A stretch of DNA of 64,000 bases from CABYIR01 sp038103905 (GCA_038103905.1 JAYNZW010000005.1:39448-103447); one strand, 5' to 3'; counted from the first letter of the stretch, positions 45,910-55,441 are shown. Numbers and translations are program-made. Notes: generated by a model not told the origin, from the letters alone.

Positions 45910-46653
45910 ATGGCAGGACACAGCAAATTCAAGAATATTCAGTTCAGAAAAGGGGCTCAGGATAAAAAAAGAGGAGCCTTATTTGCAAAAATATCTAAGG
46001 AAATAACAGTTGCAGCTAAACTTGGATCACCAGATCCAACAATAAATGCTAGATTAAGATCAGCTATACAGTCCGCTAAAGCTGCTAGCTTTCCAAAGGA
46101 TAATATTGATCGAGCAATTAAGAAATCCACGGACAAAGATCTCGAAAACTATGAAGAAATTAGGTACGAGGGTTTTGGTCCAGGTGGGGTAGCAATTATC
46201 GTTGAAGGGCTGACAGATAATAGAAACCGAACTGCATCAAATGTAAGAACTTCATTTAACAAATATGGAGGAGCGCTTGGAGAAACAGGTTAAGTTTCAC
46301 ATCTATTTAAGCGTTATGGTTTTATAAAGTATGACAAATCAGTTTGTAATGAAGATGATTTTTTTAATTCTGCAATTGAGGCTGGAGCTGAGGATTGTTT
46401 TTCTGAAGAAGTTAGCCATGAAGCATTATGTTTGCCAGATGAACTATCATCTTTTTATACTGAAATTGAAAAAAAATTTGGTGAACCCGAGTCTTCTGGG
46501 TTTCAATGGAAGTCACTGTCAAGCATCAATGTTAGTGGAGATAAAGCAAAGTCCCTTTTTAACCTCCTTGATGATCTTGAAAATGATGAGGATGTTCAAC
46601 AAGTTTTTTCAAATTTTGATGTTGATGATAGTGAAATTGACGACTTAGTTTGA
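45910..46653 (+). pseudogene. yebC: YebC/PmpR-family protein interrupted by in-frame TAA
   Basis: A 247-codon YebC frame with one TAA at 46291-46293. The first part starts MAGHSKFKNIQFRKGAQD and ends GGALGETG; after the stop the same frame continues VSHLFKRYGF and runs to a normal end DDSEIDDLV. YebC proteins have GETGSVS or similar here, so a serine TCA with one base change to TAA is the simple reading. YebC proteins bind RNA or the ribosome and have been linked to relief of stalling or to transcription control. Without readthrough the product would be 127 residues, lacking domains 2 and 3. Confidence 0.9.
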
Positions 46654-46717
46654 TTTATATCTTTTATTATCAAAAATATGAATTATCCTTGGAATTGAAC
46701 CCTTTTGATTCGAATTT

Positions 46718-47095
46718 ATGTCAGGCAAATCTCCAAAAAGAAAAGGTGACGGCTATGAAAGAGAGCTTGCAAAATATTTTAATGAAAAAGTATTTGATGG
46801 TGATGATAAAGTTCAGAGGGCACCTTTATCTGGTGGAGGAGCCGTAAGATCTTCTGGGGGAAGCGATCTTAAAAATACGCCATATATATATGTGGAAGCA
46901 AAAAGAACAGAGAAGTTTCAGATACATCAATCTATGAAGCAAGTGGAAGAAAATATTAAAATTTCTTCTTCAACAGATATTCCTATAGTTATTACTAGAA
47001 GAAATAGAACCGAAACAGGTGACTCACTTTGCGTGCTAAAACTAGATGATTTTTTAATTATGTATAAACTTCTGATTGAAAGAGAAAACTTATGA
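46718..47095 (+). CDS. Hjc-like PDDEXK nuclease (putative Holliday junction resolvase)
   Basis: A 125-residue protein with a PDDEXK pattern: E14/E16 in a basic N-terminal helix (KRKGDGYERELAKYF), QRAPLSGGGAVRSSGGSDL with D50, and VEAKR with E60 and K62, then a helix with Q (QIHQSMKQ). This order is like archaeal Hjc and phage resolvases, which cut four-way DNA junctions as dimers. It lies between yebC and tolQ, where alphaproteobacteria normally carry ruvC-ruvA-ruvB. A general restriction-like or VRR-type nuclease is an alternative. Confidence 0.65.
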   Translation: MSGKSPKRKGDGYERELAKYFNEKVFDGDDKVQRAPLSGGGAVRSSGGSDLKNTPYIYVEAKRTEKFQIHQSMKQVEENIKISSSTDIPIVITRRNRTETGDSLCVLKLDDFLIMYKLLIERENL

Positions 47096-47146
47096 TCACT
47101 TTGCCTCAATTAAGACATCTTTACTTTATAGGAGTTATGATTTGTT

Positions 47147-47857
47147 ATGGATAATGATTTAATAGCTACTGGCCAAATAAGTGATGAATTTACACTTATG
47201 TCATTATTTTTTAGAGCAGACCTAGTTGTAAAGCTTGTAATTATAATTTTGTTTGCTGCATCTATTTTTTCATGGACGATTATTATTCATAAAATAAGGC
47301 TATTTAAATCTCTATCTAAGCTAACGAAATCATTTGAAGAAATATTTTGGTCAGGAAAATCTCTAAAATCTATATCTATTGATTCTGCTGATCTATTAGA
47401 TAGCCCAATTAGATCAGTTTTTTTAGATGCTGTTGAAGAAGTTGAAAAATCAAAAACTATCTCAAGTAAGAACTATGAAAGTGTTTCAAAGCGTGTTGAG
47501 AGAGTAATGGACGCTTCTATTGATTTAGAAACAGAAAAACTATCTGAAAATTTTGGTTATTTAGCAACGATTGGATCAACAACACCATTCATAGGTTTAT
47601 TTGGTACTGTTTGGGGAATAATGAATTCATTTCAATCAATAGCAATTTCGAGAAATACATCGCTAGCAGTTGTAGCGCCTGGAATTGCTGAGGCATTGTT
47701 TGCAACTGCTTTAGGATTACTTGCCGCGATACCAGCGGTCATTGCTTATAATATTTTCACAAATCAAGTTAATGATCAGAATGCTAAGATGTATAGATTT
47801 AAAGAACATTTTTCTGTTATTTTTTCAAGAAGCATAAGTTCAAAGAGCGAAAGTTAA
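47147..47857 (+). CDS. tolQ: Tol-Pal system protein TolQ
   Basis: A 236-residue MotA/TolQ/ExbB-family inner-membrane protein. It has one helix near residues 28-48, a cytoplasmic region, and two helices around 135-160 and 175-200 with TIGSTTPFIGLFGTVWGIMNSF and VAPGIAEALFATALGLLAAIPAVI. With TolR it forms the proton-driven motor that pulls TolA and maintains outer-membrane attachment at division. First gene of tolQRAB-pal-cpoB. Confidence 0.94.
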   Translation: MDNDLIATGQISDEFTLMSLFFRADLVVKLVIIILFAASIFSWTIIIHKIRLFKSLSKLTKSFEEIFWSGKSLKSISIDSADLLDSPIRSVFLDAVEEVEKSKTISSKNYESVSKRVERVMDASIDLETEKLSENFGYLATIGSTTPFIGLFGTVWGIMNSFQSIAISRNTSLAVVAPGIAEALFATALGLLAAIPAVIAYNIFTNQVNDQNAKMYRFKEHFSVIFSRSISSKSES

Positions 47858-47865
47858 AATCTTCT

Positions 47866-48270
47866 GTGGCAAGAAAAATAAAATCAAAGCCATTCAGCGA
47901 AATCAATGTAACCCCATTTGTTGATGTGATGCTTGTGCTTTTAATAATCTTTATGGTCACAGCACCTTTACTTACAGTGGGAGTTCAGGTTGACTTACCT
48001 GAAAGCAACGCTGATTCAATTCAGACAAATGATGAGCCACTTGAAATAACAATATCAAAGGATGGTGAAATATTCATTCAAGAAACTCAAATAGAATTGA
48101 ATGAGCTTGTTCCTAAGTTAACAGCTATAACAAATAATAAACTTGATACAAAAATATATGTTAGAGGTGATGCAATTATAGATTATGGAAGAGTAATGCG
48201 AGTACTAGGAGAATTATCTGGCTCTGGTTTTACTAAAGTTGCTTTGATTACAAAACCGTTAACTGAATAA
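47866..48270 (+). CDS. tolR: Tol-Pal system protein TolR
   Basis: A 134-residue ExbD/TolR protein. The N-terminal INVTPFVDVMLVLLIIFMVTAP includes the proton-pathway aspartate (D in FVDVML), followed by a periplasmic domain. The start is a GTG at 47866, 8 bp after tolQ. Partner of TolQ. Confidence 0.94.
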   Translation: MARKIKSKPFSEINVTPFVDVMLVLLIIFMVTAPLLTVGVQVDLPESNADSIQTNDEPLEITISKDGEIFIQETQIELNELVPKLTAITNNKLDTKIYVRGDAIIDYGRVMRVLGELSGSGFTKVALITKPLTE

Positions 48271-48289
48271 AGCTTAATGTTTATATGTT

Positions 48290-49099
48290 ATGAGATCATC
48301 AATTTTAAGTTCAATTTTACTCCACATTACCATTTTAATGATGGCAATTGTAACATTACCAATATTTAATAACCCTGATTTAGAAATTCCACCTATTGTA
48401 CAAGTTGAATTAATAGAAATTTCGGAGAAAACTAATGTTCCAAAAGTTAGTAAAAAACAGGATGAAAAAAAAGAAAAGAAAGTAGAAGAAAAAAAAGTTG
48501 AAAAAATTAACCAACCTGTACTGAAGCCAAAGATTGAAAAATCAAATGAAAAAGTGAAAGATCCATCTGAGAATGAAGAAGTAGTTAAAAATAAAATTGA
48601 ACAACAAATGTTTGAAAATATTCCAATGAGGAAACCAGTAATCAAAAAAAAGGATAAGTTTGATCCATTGAAAATTGCTGAGTTAATTGATAAATCAAAA
48701 GATACAAAGACCGTTGAAGAAAATATTGATGATTTAGAATATGATGCTTTAGACTCAACACCATCACTTGATAGCAAATTAACATTAAGTGAAGAGGATG
48801 CAATTAGAGCACAATTTATGCAGTGTTGGAGTATTCCGCTTGGAATTCCATTTGATGATACTATGATAGTAAAAATAAAAATTTCTTTAAATACAGATGG
48901 ATCACTTTTAGAACCTCCAGAAGTGTTACAACATGAAAGAATGAACAAGCCATCTGAAAAATATTTTAGAACTCTTGCAGAAAGCGCTTTACGAGCAGTT
49001 AGAAGATGTGATCCAATCAAAGCTCCTGATATAAATCGTTATGAAAGTTGGAAGAAAATACAGTTGAATTTTGATCCAAGAGAGATATTAAGAGGATGA
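48290..49099 (+). CDS. tolA: Tol-Pal system protein TolA
   Basis: A 269-residue protein with one N-terminal membrane helix (about residues 4-24), a Lys/Glu-rich extended middle (about 45-110), and a TonB-type C-terminal domain (IRAQFMQCWSIPLGIPFDD onward with VKIKISLNTDGSLLEPP). It is short for TolA but typical for alphaproteobacteria. It links the TolQR motor to TolB and Pal. It overlaps tolB by 4 bp. Confidence 0.87.
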   Translation: MRSSILSSILLHITILMMAIVTLPIFNNPDLEIPPIVQVELIEISEKTNVPKVSKKQDEKKEKKVEEKKVEKINQPVLKPKIEKSNEKVKDPSENEEVVKNKIEQQMFENIPMRKPVIKKKDKFDPLKIAELIDKSKDTKTVEENIDDLEYDALDSTPSLDSKLTLSEEDAIRAQFMQCWSIPLGIPFDDTMIVKIKISLNTDGSLLEPPEVLQHERMNKPSEKYFRTLAESALRAVRRCDPIKAPDINRYESWKKIQLNFDPREILRG

Positions 49100-50424
49100 T
49101 GATTAAAAAAGTTTTAGGTATATTTTTTTTCTTAATTGCAATTTGTACAAATTCATTTGCTCTAATTGAGATTGATATTACAGAGGGTAATAGAGAACCA
49201 TTACCAATTGCAATTACAAATTTTTTTTACGACGATGAAAGATCTAAAGATTTAGATCAGGTTTCTATTGATATAAGTAAAGTTATTTCTGCTGACTTAG
49301 AACGAAGTGGTCTCTTTAGATCAATTGATCAAGAAGCCTTTATACAGAAAACTGCATCAATGCATATAAGACCGAGACATGAAGATTGGAGATTAATTAA
49401 TGCTCAAGCTCTTGTAACTGGTGAACTTACAATTGAAAAAGATAAATTGAGGGTTGAGTTTAGGTTATGGGATACATTTGCTGAAAAAGAGATTGAAGCA
49501 CTAGTATTGATTACTACGATTGATAATTGGAGAAGGATCAGTCACATGATAGCTGACAAGATTTATGAAAGACTAACAGGTGAAGAGGGTTACTTTGATA
49601 CAAGAATATTATATGTATCTGAAAGTGGACCTAAAAATAATAGAGTAAAGAAGTTGGCTATAATGGATCAAGATAGTTTTAATCATAGATACTTAACGAG
49701 TGGAAAAGAATTAGTTTTAACTCCAAGATTTAATCCGGTTAAGCAAGAGATAACTTATCTTTCATACTTTAAAAATCTACCAAGAGTGTATCTTCTCGAT
49801 ATACAAACTGGCATTCAAGAAGTAGTTGGTGATTTTCCAGGCATGACATTTGCACCGCGCTTCTCACCAAATGGTGACAAAATTATTATGAGTTTAGCCA
49901 GAGATGGCAACTCAGATATTTATGTAATGGATTTAAAATCAAGAGTTGTAGAAAGATTAACAGACAGTCCTGCTATAGATACTTCTCCAAGCTATTCTCC
50001 AGATGGTAAAAAAATAACATTTAACTCTGATAGAGGCGGTTCCCAGCAAATATATGTGATGGATAATAAAGGTAGAAATCAGAAAAGAATATCTCGAGGA
50101 ACAGGAAACTATGCAACACCCGTCTGGTCACCAAGAGGAGATTTGATTGCTTTTACTAAAAATTTTCAAGGAAGATATTTTATTGGTGTAATGAGAATTG
50201 ATGGAACTGGCGAGAGACTATTGACAGAAAATTGGTATCAAGAGGCTCCATCTTGGTCATCTAATGGGCGAGTTTTAATTTTTTATCGTGAAACTAAGGC
50301 GGATGATGCTGGAAAAGGGCACTCTTCCTCTCTTTGGTCAATAGATCTTACAGGTTTTAATGAGAGGAAGATAGAAACCCCAGAGGATGCTTCTGATCCA
50401 TCATGGTCTCGTCTTATTCAATAA
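49096..50424 (+). CDS. tolB: Tol-Pal system beta-propeller protein TolB
   Basis: A 442-residue periplasmic protein. Signal peptide (residues 1-23, ending SFA), N-terminal TolB_N domain, and a C-terminal six-blade propeller of WD40-like repeats with SPxGxxI patterns: FSPNGDKIIMSLARDGNSDIY, YSPDGKKITFNSDRGGSQQIY, WSPRGDLIAFTKN, WSSNGRVLIFY. It binds Pal and TolA. Confidence 0.95.
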   Translation: MMIKKVLGIFFFLIAICTNSFALIEIDITEGNREPLPIAITNFFYDDERSKDLDQVSIDISKVISADLERSGLFRSIDQEAFIQKTASMHIRPRHEDWRLINAQALVTGELTIEKDKLRVEFRLWDTFAEKEIEALVLITTIDNWRRISHMIADKIYERLTGEEGYFDTRILYVSESGPKNNRVKKLAIMDQDSFNHRYLTSGKELVLTPRFNPVKQEITYLSYFKNLPRVYLLDIQTGIQEVVGDFPGMTFAPRFSPNGDKIIMSLARDGNSDIYVMDLKSRVVERLTDSPAIDTSPSYSPDGKKITFNSDRGGSQQIYVMDNKGRNQKRISRGTGNYATPVWSPRGDLIAFTKNFQGRYFIGVMRIDGTGERLLTENWYQEAPSWSSNGRVLIFYRETKADDAGKGHSSSLWSIDLTGFNERKIETPEDASDPSWSRLIQ

Positions 50425-50526
50425 AACCAAAAAAACTGGTATTTTTAGTTATATTTTTTCTAGACTTGAACATATTATACAAATACACTAGAACAGCTGG
50501 GCGACAAAAAAAAACTGGGAGTTTTT

Positions 50527-51039
50527 ATGCAACTAACTATTCAATATTATAGAAATTTTATCACAATCATAGCTGCTACGATTATTCTAGCTGCTTGTGC
50601 TACAACACCGCCTGAATCAACTTCAACTGCTTCATCAGGCTCAACAGAGTCATTAGTACAGAATGGAGTATACGTTGGGGATGAAACAGTCGAGATGTTA
50701 GCGGTAAATGTACCTGATAGAGTATTTTTTGCTTATGATAGCTATTCACTTACAAGTGCGGCACAGTCCACATTAGGTAAGCAAGCAAAATGGCTAAAGG
50801 CAAATCCTTCAGTAACAATCTCCATTGAAGGCCATGCCGATGAACGGGGCACAAGAGAATACAACCTTGCCCTTGGTGACAGAAGAGCAAATGCTGCTAA
50901 AGATTATCTCATGAGCCAAGGTATCAGCTCTAATAGAGTTACCACAATTAGTTATGGAAAAGAAAGACCTGTAAAGAGTGGATCTAATGATACAGCTTGG
51001 GCTCAAAATAGAAGATCTGTTACAGTAAGAACTAATTAA
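50527..51039 (+). CDS. pal: Peptidoglycan-associated lipoprotein
   Basis: A 170-residue outer-membrane lipoprotein with lipobox LAAC (acylated C24) and an OmpA-like C-terminal domain: VFFAYDSYSLTSAAQSTL, IEGHADERGTREYNLALGDRRA with the diaminopimelate-binding residues, and KERPVKSGSNDTAWAQNRR. It anchors the outer membrane to peptidoglycan. A 102-bp spacer precedes it and a strong terminator follows. Confidence 0.95.
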   Translation: MQLTIQYYRNFITIIAATIILAACATTPPESTSTASSGSTESLVQNGVYVGDETVEMLAVNVPDRVFFAYDSYSLTSAAQSTLGKQAKWLKANPSVTISIEGHADERGTREYNLALGDRRANAAKDYLMSQGISSNRVTTISYGKERPVKSGSNDTAWAQNRRSVTVRTN

Positions 51040-51068
51040 ACTTATATATTCTTAGCTTTTAAAATAAT

Positions 51069-51098
51069 TCAGGCCTTTTTTTAGACAAAAAGGCCTGA
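51069..51098 (+). terminator. Strong hairpin terminator after pal
   Basis: TCAGGCCTTTTT (51069-51080) pairs perfectly with AAAAAGGCCTGA (51087-51098) around a 6-nt loop; the following T-rich tail is short and broken (TTTATAT). Confidence 0.75.
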
Positions 51099-51119
51099 TT
51101 TATATATTGTACAAACAAT

Positions 51120-52124
51120 ATGTATTTATTAAAAAATTTTTTTCTGTCTCTTACAATCCTGGTTGTTACCTCCATAAGTTCTTATGCTAATAGTATTGAA
51201 GAAATAGTTAGAAAGTTAAATTCAATTGAAAGTCGGTTGACTGTTTTAGAGAAAGCAACATTTAATCAAACCACATCAGGTTTAAGCTCAAACCTGGGTA
51301 GCAACTATGATTCAATAATTACAAAACAGTCTATTCAAATTACTGAAATTCAAAATGAGATACAAAAACTAACTTCACAACTTGAAGAAATTTTATTTTC
51401 GATGCAAACAACGATTAATACTTTCAATACGTTTAAAGAAGATACAGAATTTCGATTTGATGATTTTCAAGTAAAGCAAACTGAGGTAATTGATAGTTTC
51501 AATAAAACAACAACACAAACCAATGTAGTTGAGAATGAATTTAATAATTTAGAGCCTAAAATACTTGGTACTATTCAAGAAGATGAAAATGGTATTCAAA
51601 ATTTAGCTGCTCAACAGCCTCAGTCAAAAGACTTTATTGAAGATGAAAAACAAGAAATTGTTAACACAATTGCTCAAGATAATTTAGTTAAGCTAGAAGA
51701 AAATGAGGATATTATTTCAATTCTGCCTGAAGGAGATGAAAGTGGTCAATATGAATTTGCTATGAACCTATTAAAGCAAGGGGATTACAAAACAGCCGAG
51801 CAGGCATTTGTTGAGTTTATCTCTATTGGAAAAAATGAGAATTTTCTGAGTAATTCTAGATTTTGGTTAGGAGAGACTTATTATGTAAGAGAAAATTATA
51901 AGGACGCCGCAAAATCTTATCTCGCTTTATATCAAAGTTACCCATACTCAACTAAGGCTCCCAATGCTCTATTAAAATTAGGAATTTCACTTATTAAAAT
52001 GGATCAAAAAGAACAAGGATGTAATACTTTTATTCAGCTGGAGCAAAATTATCCTTCAGCTGATCAGGCTTTACTGGATAGAAATCTACTAGAGATCAAA
52101 AATAATGGCTGTGAAATTAGTTAA
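51120..52124 (+). CDS. cpoB: Cell division coordinator CpoB (YbgF)
   Basis: A 334-residue exported protein with signal peptide (residues 1-23, ending SSYA), N-terminal coiled coil (about 25-125), a linker, and C-terminal TPR repeats (YEFAMNLLKQGDYKTAEQAF, RFWLGETYYVRENYKDAAKSY, TKAPNALLKLGISL). It coordinates peptidoglycan synthesis with Tol-Pal constriction. It overlaps tilS by 20 bp. The gene follows pal after a terminator-like hairpin, so expression may be partly read-through. Confidence 0.88.
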   Translation: MYLLKNFFLSLTILVVTSISSYANSIEEIVRKLNSIESRLTVLEKATFNQTTSGLSSNLGSNYDSIITKQSIQITEIQNEIQKLTSQLEEILFSMQTTINTFNTFKEDTEFRFDDFQVKQTEVIDSFNKTTTQTNVVENEFNNLEPKILGTIQEDENGIQNLAAQQPQSKDFIEDEKQEIVNTIAQDNLVKLEENEDIISILPEGDESGQYEFAMNLLKQGDYKTAEQAFVEFISIGKNENFLSNSRFWLGETYYVRENYKDAAKSYLALYQSYPYSTKAPNALLKLGISLIKMDQKEQGCNTFIQLEQNYPSADQALLDRNLLEIKNNGCEIS

Positions 52125-53406
52125 GCCAAAGAATTATAGACAAATCCCAAATATTTTAGACTCAGATTTTGAAGATATTTTATTCAATCTTGGTGTAAAA
52201 AATGAGTTTTGCATTGCCGCCTCTGGGGGGCCTGACAGTTTATGTTTAATATTGCTGGCTAATATATTTGCAAAAAAAAATAAAATTCAAATGTCAGTCT
52301 TGACTGTTGATCATCAATTAAGAAAAGAAAGCTCCCAAGAAGCTATTTGGCTAAATAAGGTCCTAAGAAAAATGAAGATTAAGCATCATATTTTAAAATG
52401 GAGCGGGAAAAAACCTGTAAGCAATATTATGGAAGCCGCTAGACTAAAAAGGTATGAACTAATGACTAATCGATGTATCAGACAAAATATAAAATTTTTG
52501 TTAACAGCTCATCACTTAGATGACCAGATCGAGAATTTTTTTATGAGACTTGTTAGAGGTAGTGGACTTAGAGGTCTTTCCTCAATGTCGAAATCAGTCA
52601 GAATGAACAAAATTAAAGTTATAAGGCCTCTTTTAGATTATCAAAAAAAATCACTTATTAAAGTTTTGGCAAAAAATAAACAAAAATATATTGAAGATCC
52701 GTCAAACAATGATTTGAGATTTGACAGAATAAGGCACAGAAAGCTTATTGGTGGTTTAATTAATGAAGGCCTTGATAAAAGCAGATTAAATAAATTAATT
52801 TTAAATCTAAATCAAGTCGATGATGCCATAAATTTCTCTACCAAAAAGTCAATTGATAATACCATTTCCCAGAATAAATATGGTCATATTATTATTAATA
52901 AAAAACTTTTTTTGAATTTGCCAAATGAACTTCAATATAGGGTTTTATTATTTGTGATTAGTAATAATGAAAGTAAAAAAAAGAACATTAAAAGTGACTC
53001 CATTTTAAAACTGATTGATAACTTCTCCTCATCAAATTTTAAAAAATATGCATTAAATAAAAACTTATTTATTAATAAAAAAGATATTATTTTGGTTGTT
53101 AGGGAGGTGGGAAGAATGCAAGTAAAAGATGTTATCAAAGAAAAGAGTTTTATATGGAATAATATTTTTAAAATAAACATTAAGACTGTATTAACCAGCG
53201 ATTTAAGAATAGGTTTCGCAGATGAAAGTTTTGATAAAAAACATCATAATTATGAAGAAAAAGTACTTATAAATTATATGCCCGCTATTTGGAGAAAAAA
53301 TAAGATCATTTCTATACCTTTTTTAGACAAGCGAAAGAAAACTATCGCAAGCTGTACTCCTATTAAAATCAAGGAATTTAACGAGTATAAGACATTAAGT
53401 AATTGA
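52105..53406 (+). CDS. tilS: tRNA(Ile)-lysidine synthetase
   Basis: A 433-residue N-type ATP pyrophosphatase. PP-loop AASGGPDSLCL with SGGPDS at residues 40-45, VDHQLRKESSQEA, AHHLDDQIENFFMRL and DPSNNDLRFDRIRHR are the core. It makes lysidine at the wobble position of tRNA-Ile (CAU), an essential step for reading AUA. The C-terminal domain is reduced. This bears on the AUA start of rpsU only in that AUA is normally read as Ile. Confidence 0.9.
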   Translation: MAVKLVKPKNYRQIPNILDSDFEDILFNLGVKNEFCIAASGGPDSLCLILLANIFAKKNKIQMSVLTVDHQLRKESSQEAIWLNKVLRKMKIKHHILKWSGKKPVSNIMEAARLKRYELMTNRCIRQNIKFLLTAHHLDDQIENFFMRLVRGSGLRGLSSMSKSVRMNKIKVIRPLLDYQKKSLIKVLAKNKQKYIEDPSNNDLRFDRIRHRKLIGGLINEGLDKSRLNKLILNLNQVDDAINFSTKKSIDNTISQNKYGHIIINKKLFLNLPNELQYRVLLFVISNNESKKKNIKSDSILKLIDNFSSSNFKKYALNKNLFINKKDIILVVREVGRMQVKDVIKEKSFIWNNIFKINIKTVLTSDLRIGFADESFDKKHHNYEEKVLINYMPAIWRKNKIISIPFLDKRKKTIASCTPIKIKEFNEYKTLSN

Positions 53407-53498
53407 AAATTAATATTTTTTTTTATTTGTCACTTAATCCTTGTATGATCATAATTAGTGATTATTTAATAAGTAGTTACTAACTAATTAACATATTT

Positions 53499-55418
53499 AT
53501 GAATTTCAAAAATATAGCTCTTTGGCTGTTTATCGCTTTTATAGCATTTGGTCTTTTTAATTTATTTGGTGGTCCTGGATCTGATGGTAATCGAAGTATA
53601 GAACTTACATATTCTCAGTTTTTAGATGAAGTAGATGCTGGATCAATTACTGACGTTGTAATCAAAGGAAAAGACATAACAGGTAAATATTCAGACGGAA
53701 GATCATTTAAGACTTATGAACCTAATGATCCAACATTAGTTGATCGCCTTAACGAGCGTGGTGTAAATATATCTGCAGTTCCTCTTGACGATGGATACCC
53801 ATCTCTTTTAGGAATTTTAATTTCGTGGTTTCCAATGCTGCTTCTCATTGGGGTATGGATCTTTTTCATGCGTCAGATGCAAGGCGGTAAAGGCGGGGCA
53901 ATGGGTTTTGGGCGATCAAAAGCAAAATTGCTCACTGAAAATAAAAATAAAGTGACTTTTAATGATGTAGCTGGAATTGATGAGGCCAAAGAAGAGCTAG
54001 TCGAAATAGTAGATTTTCTTAAAGATCCTCGTAAATTTCAAAAACTCGGTGGAAGAATTCCCAAGGGTGCACTGTTAATTGGACCTCCTGGTACAGGAAA
54101 AACATTGCTTGCTAGGGCGATAGCAGGAGAAGCTGGAGTTCCGTTCTTTACGATTTCAGGCTCAGATTTTGTTGAAATGTTTGTTGGAGTTGGTGCGTCT
54201 CGTGTTAGAGATATGTTTGAACAAGGCAGAAGACACGCCCCTTGTATTATATTTATTGATGAAATAGATGCTGTTGGAAGAAGTAGAGGCGCTGGGCTAG
54301 GTGGCGGTAATGATGAGAGAGAACAAACCTTAAATCAAATCTTAGTGGAAATGGATGGTTTTGATACACAAGAAGGAATAATTCTTGTTGCAGCAACAAA
54401 TAGACCAGATGTTTTAGATCCTGCCTTATTGAGACCTGGTAGATTTGATCGACAAGTTGTTGTACCTAATCCAGATATCATTGGTCGTGAAGCCATTTTA
54501 AAAGTTCACATGAAAAAAATTTCCGCAGCACCAGATGTCGATATTAGAACAATAGCAAGGGGAACACCTGGATTCTCTGGAGCGGATCTTGCAAATATAG
54601 TTAATGAATCAGCGTTATTAGCTGCAAGAAAAAATAAAAAAATCGTAACCATGATTGATTTTGAAGAAGCTAAAGATAAAGTAATGATGGGAGCTGAAAG
54701 ACGTTCATTAGTTATGTCACAAGAAGAAAAAGAACTTACAGCATATCATGAGGGTGGACACGCAATAGTTGCAATAAATCAACCAGCTTCAGATCCAATT
54801 CATAAAGCAACAATTATTCCAAGGGGAAGAGCTTTAGGCATGGTCATGAGACTTCCAGAAAGAGACCAACTGTCTCTACCAAGAGAAAAAATGTTTGCAG
54901 ATATAACAGTTGCTATGGGTGGCCGTGTAGCAGAAGAAATAATTTTTGGTGACGCTAAAGTCACTTCTGGAGCATCTTCTGATATTGAGATGGCCACAAA
55001 AATGGCTCGTAATATGGTTACAAAGTTTGGAATGAGTTCAAAACTAGGTCCAATACAGTATGGCGAAAATGAAGAAGAAGTTTTCTTAGGACGATCTGTG
55101 CAGAAACATCAAAATGTGTCAGAAGAAACCGCCAAACTAATCGACAGTGAAATTAGATTAATTGTTGATACTTGTTATGATAGAGCGCGTACTATTTTAG
55201 AGGATAAGATTGAAGATTTGCATAAATTAGCTAAGGGTCTTATTGAATATGAAACTTTAAGCGGGGATGAAATACTATCTTTGATAAAAGATGGATCTAT
55301 CAATCGTCCTGATCCTGAAGATGAAATTAAGAATGCTGGTCCCTCTGTTCCAAAAAGTGGTAAATCAGGCTTTAAACCTAAGATAGTTCCAGATTTAAAG
55401 CCAAAACCTCAATCTTAA
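53499..55418 (+). CDS. ftsH: ATP-dependent zinc metalloprotease FtsH
   Basis: A 639-residue membrane AAA+ protease. Two N-terminal membrane helices (about 5-22 and 100-120) flank a small periplasmic domain; Walker A GPPGTGKT, Walker B IIFIDEIDAVG, second region of homology ATNRPDVLDPALLRPGRFDRQ, and zinc motif HEGGH are all seen, with a Pro-rich tail. It degrades membrane proteins and RpoH. A 92-bp spacer before it holds a weak candidate promoter (TTGTAT). rpoH lies about 4 kb downstream. Confidence 0.97.
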   Translation: MNFKNIALWLFIAFIAFGLFNLFGGPGSDGNRSIELTYSQFLDEVDAGSITDVVIKGKDITGKYSDGRSFKTYEPNDPTLVDRLNERGVNISAVPLDDGYPSLLGILISWFPMLLLIGVWIFFMRQMQGGKGGAMGFGRSKAKLLTENKNKVTFNDVAGIDEAKEELVEIVDFLKDPRKFQKLGGRIPKGALLIGPPGTGKTLLARAIAGEAGVPFFTISGSDFVEMFVGVGASRVRDMFEQGRRHAPCIIFIDEIDAVGRSRGAGLGGGNDEREQTLNQILVEMDGFDTQEGIILVAATNRPDVLDPALLRPGRFDRQVVVPNPDIIGREAILKVHMKKISAAPDVDIRTIARGTPGFSGADLANIVNESALLAARKNKKIVTMIDFEEAKDKVMMGAERRSLVMSQEEKELTAYHEGGHAIVAINQPASDPIHKATIIPRGRALGMVMRLPERDQLSLPREKMFADITVAMGGRVAEEIIFGDAKVTSGASSDIEMATKMARNMVTKFGMSSKLGPIQYGENEEEVFLGRSVQKHQNVSEETAKLIDSEIRLIVDTCYDRARTILEDKIEDLHKLAKGLIEYETLSGDEILSLIKDGSINRPDPEDEIKNAGPSVPKSGKSGFKPKIVPDLKPKPQS

Positions 55419-55441
55419 TTCATTATAAATAATTTAGGTGT

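Noticed and set aside
25782..46293. Reassigned stop codons (alternative genetic code or suppressor)
   Set aside because: TAA and TAG both end many normal-length genes in the window; two isolated internal stops are better explained by error or mutation.
46331..46648. 105-residue frame over the second half of yebC
   Set aside because: Different frame from the conserved YebC C-terminal part, which is the real coding frame.
48274..49020. 248-residue open frame antisense to tolA
   Set aside because: It mirrors the low-complexity Lys/Glu region of tolA and encodes Ser/Phe-rich sequence without family features; tolA itself is clear.
53474..53486. 13-bp palindrome TAGTTACTAACTA, also at 32352-32364
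   Set aside because: Two copies only, in different contexts; one simply spans two convergent stop codons, so it is probably chance.
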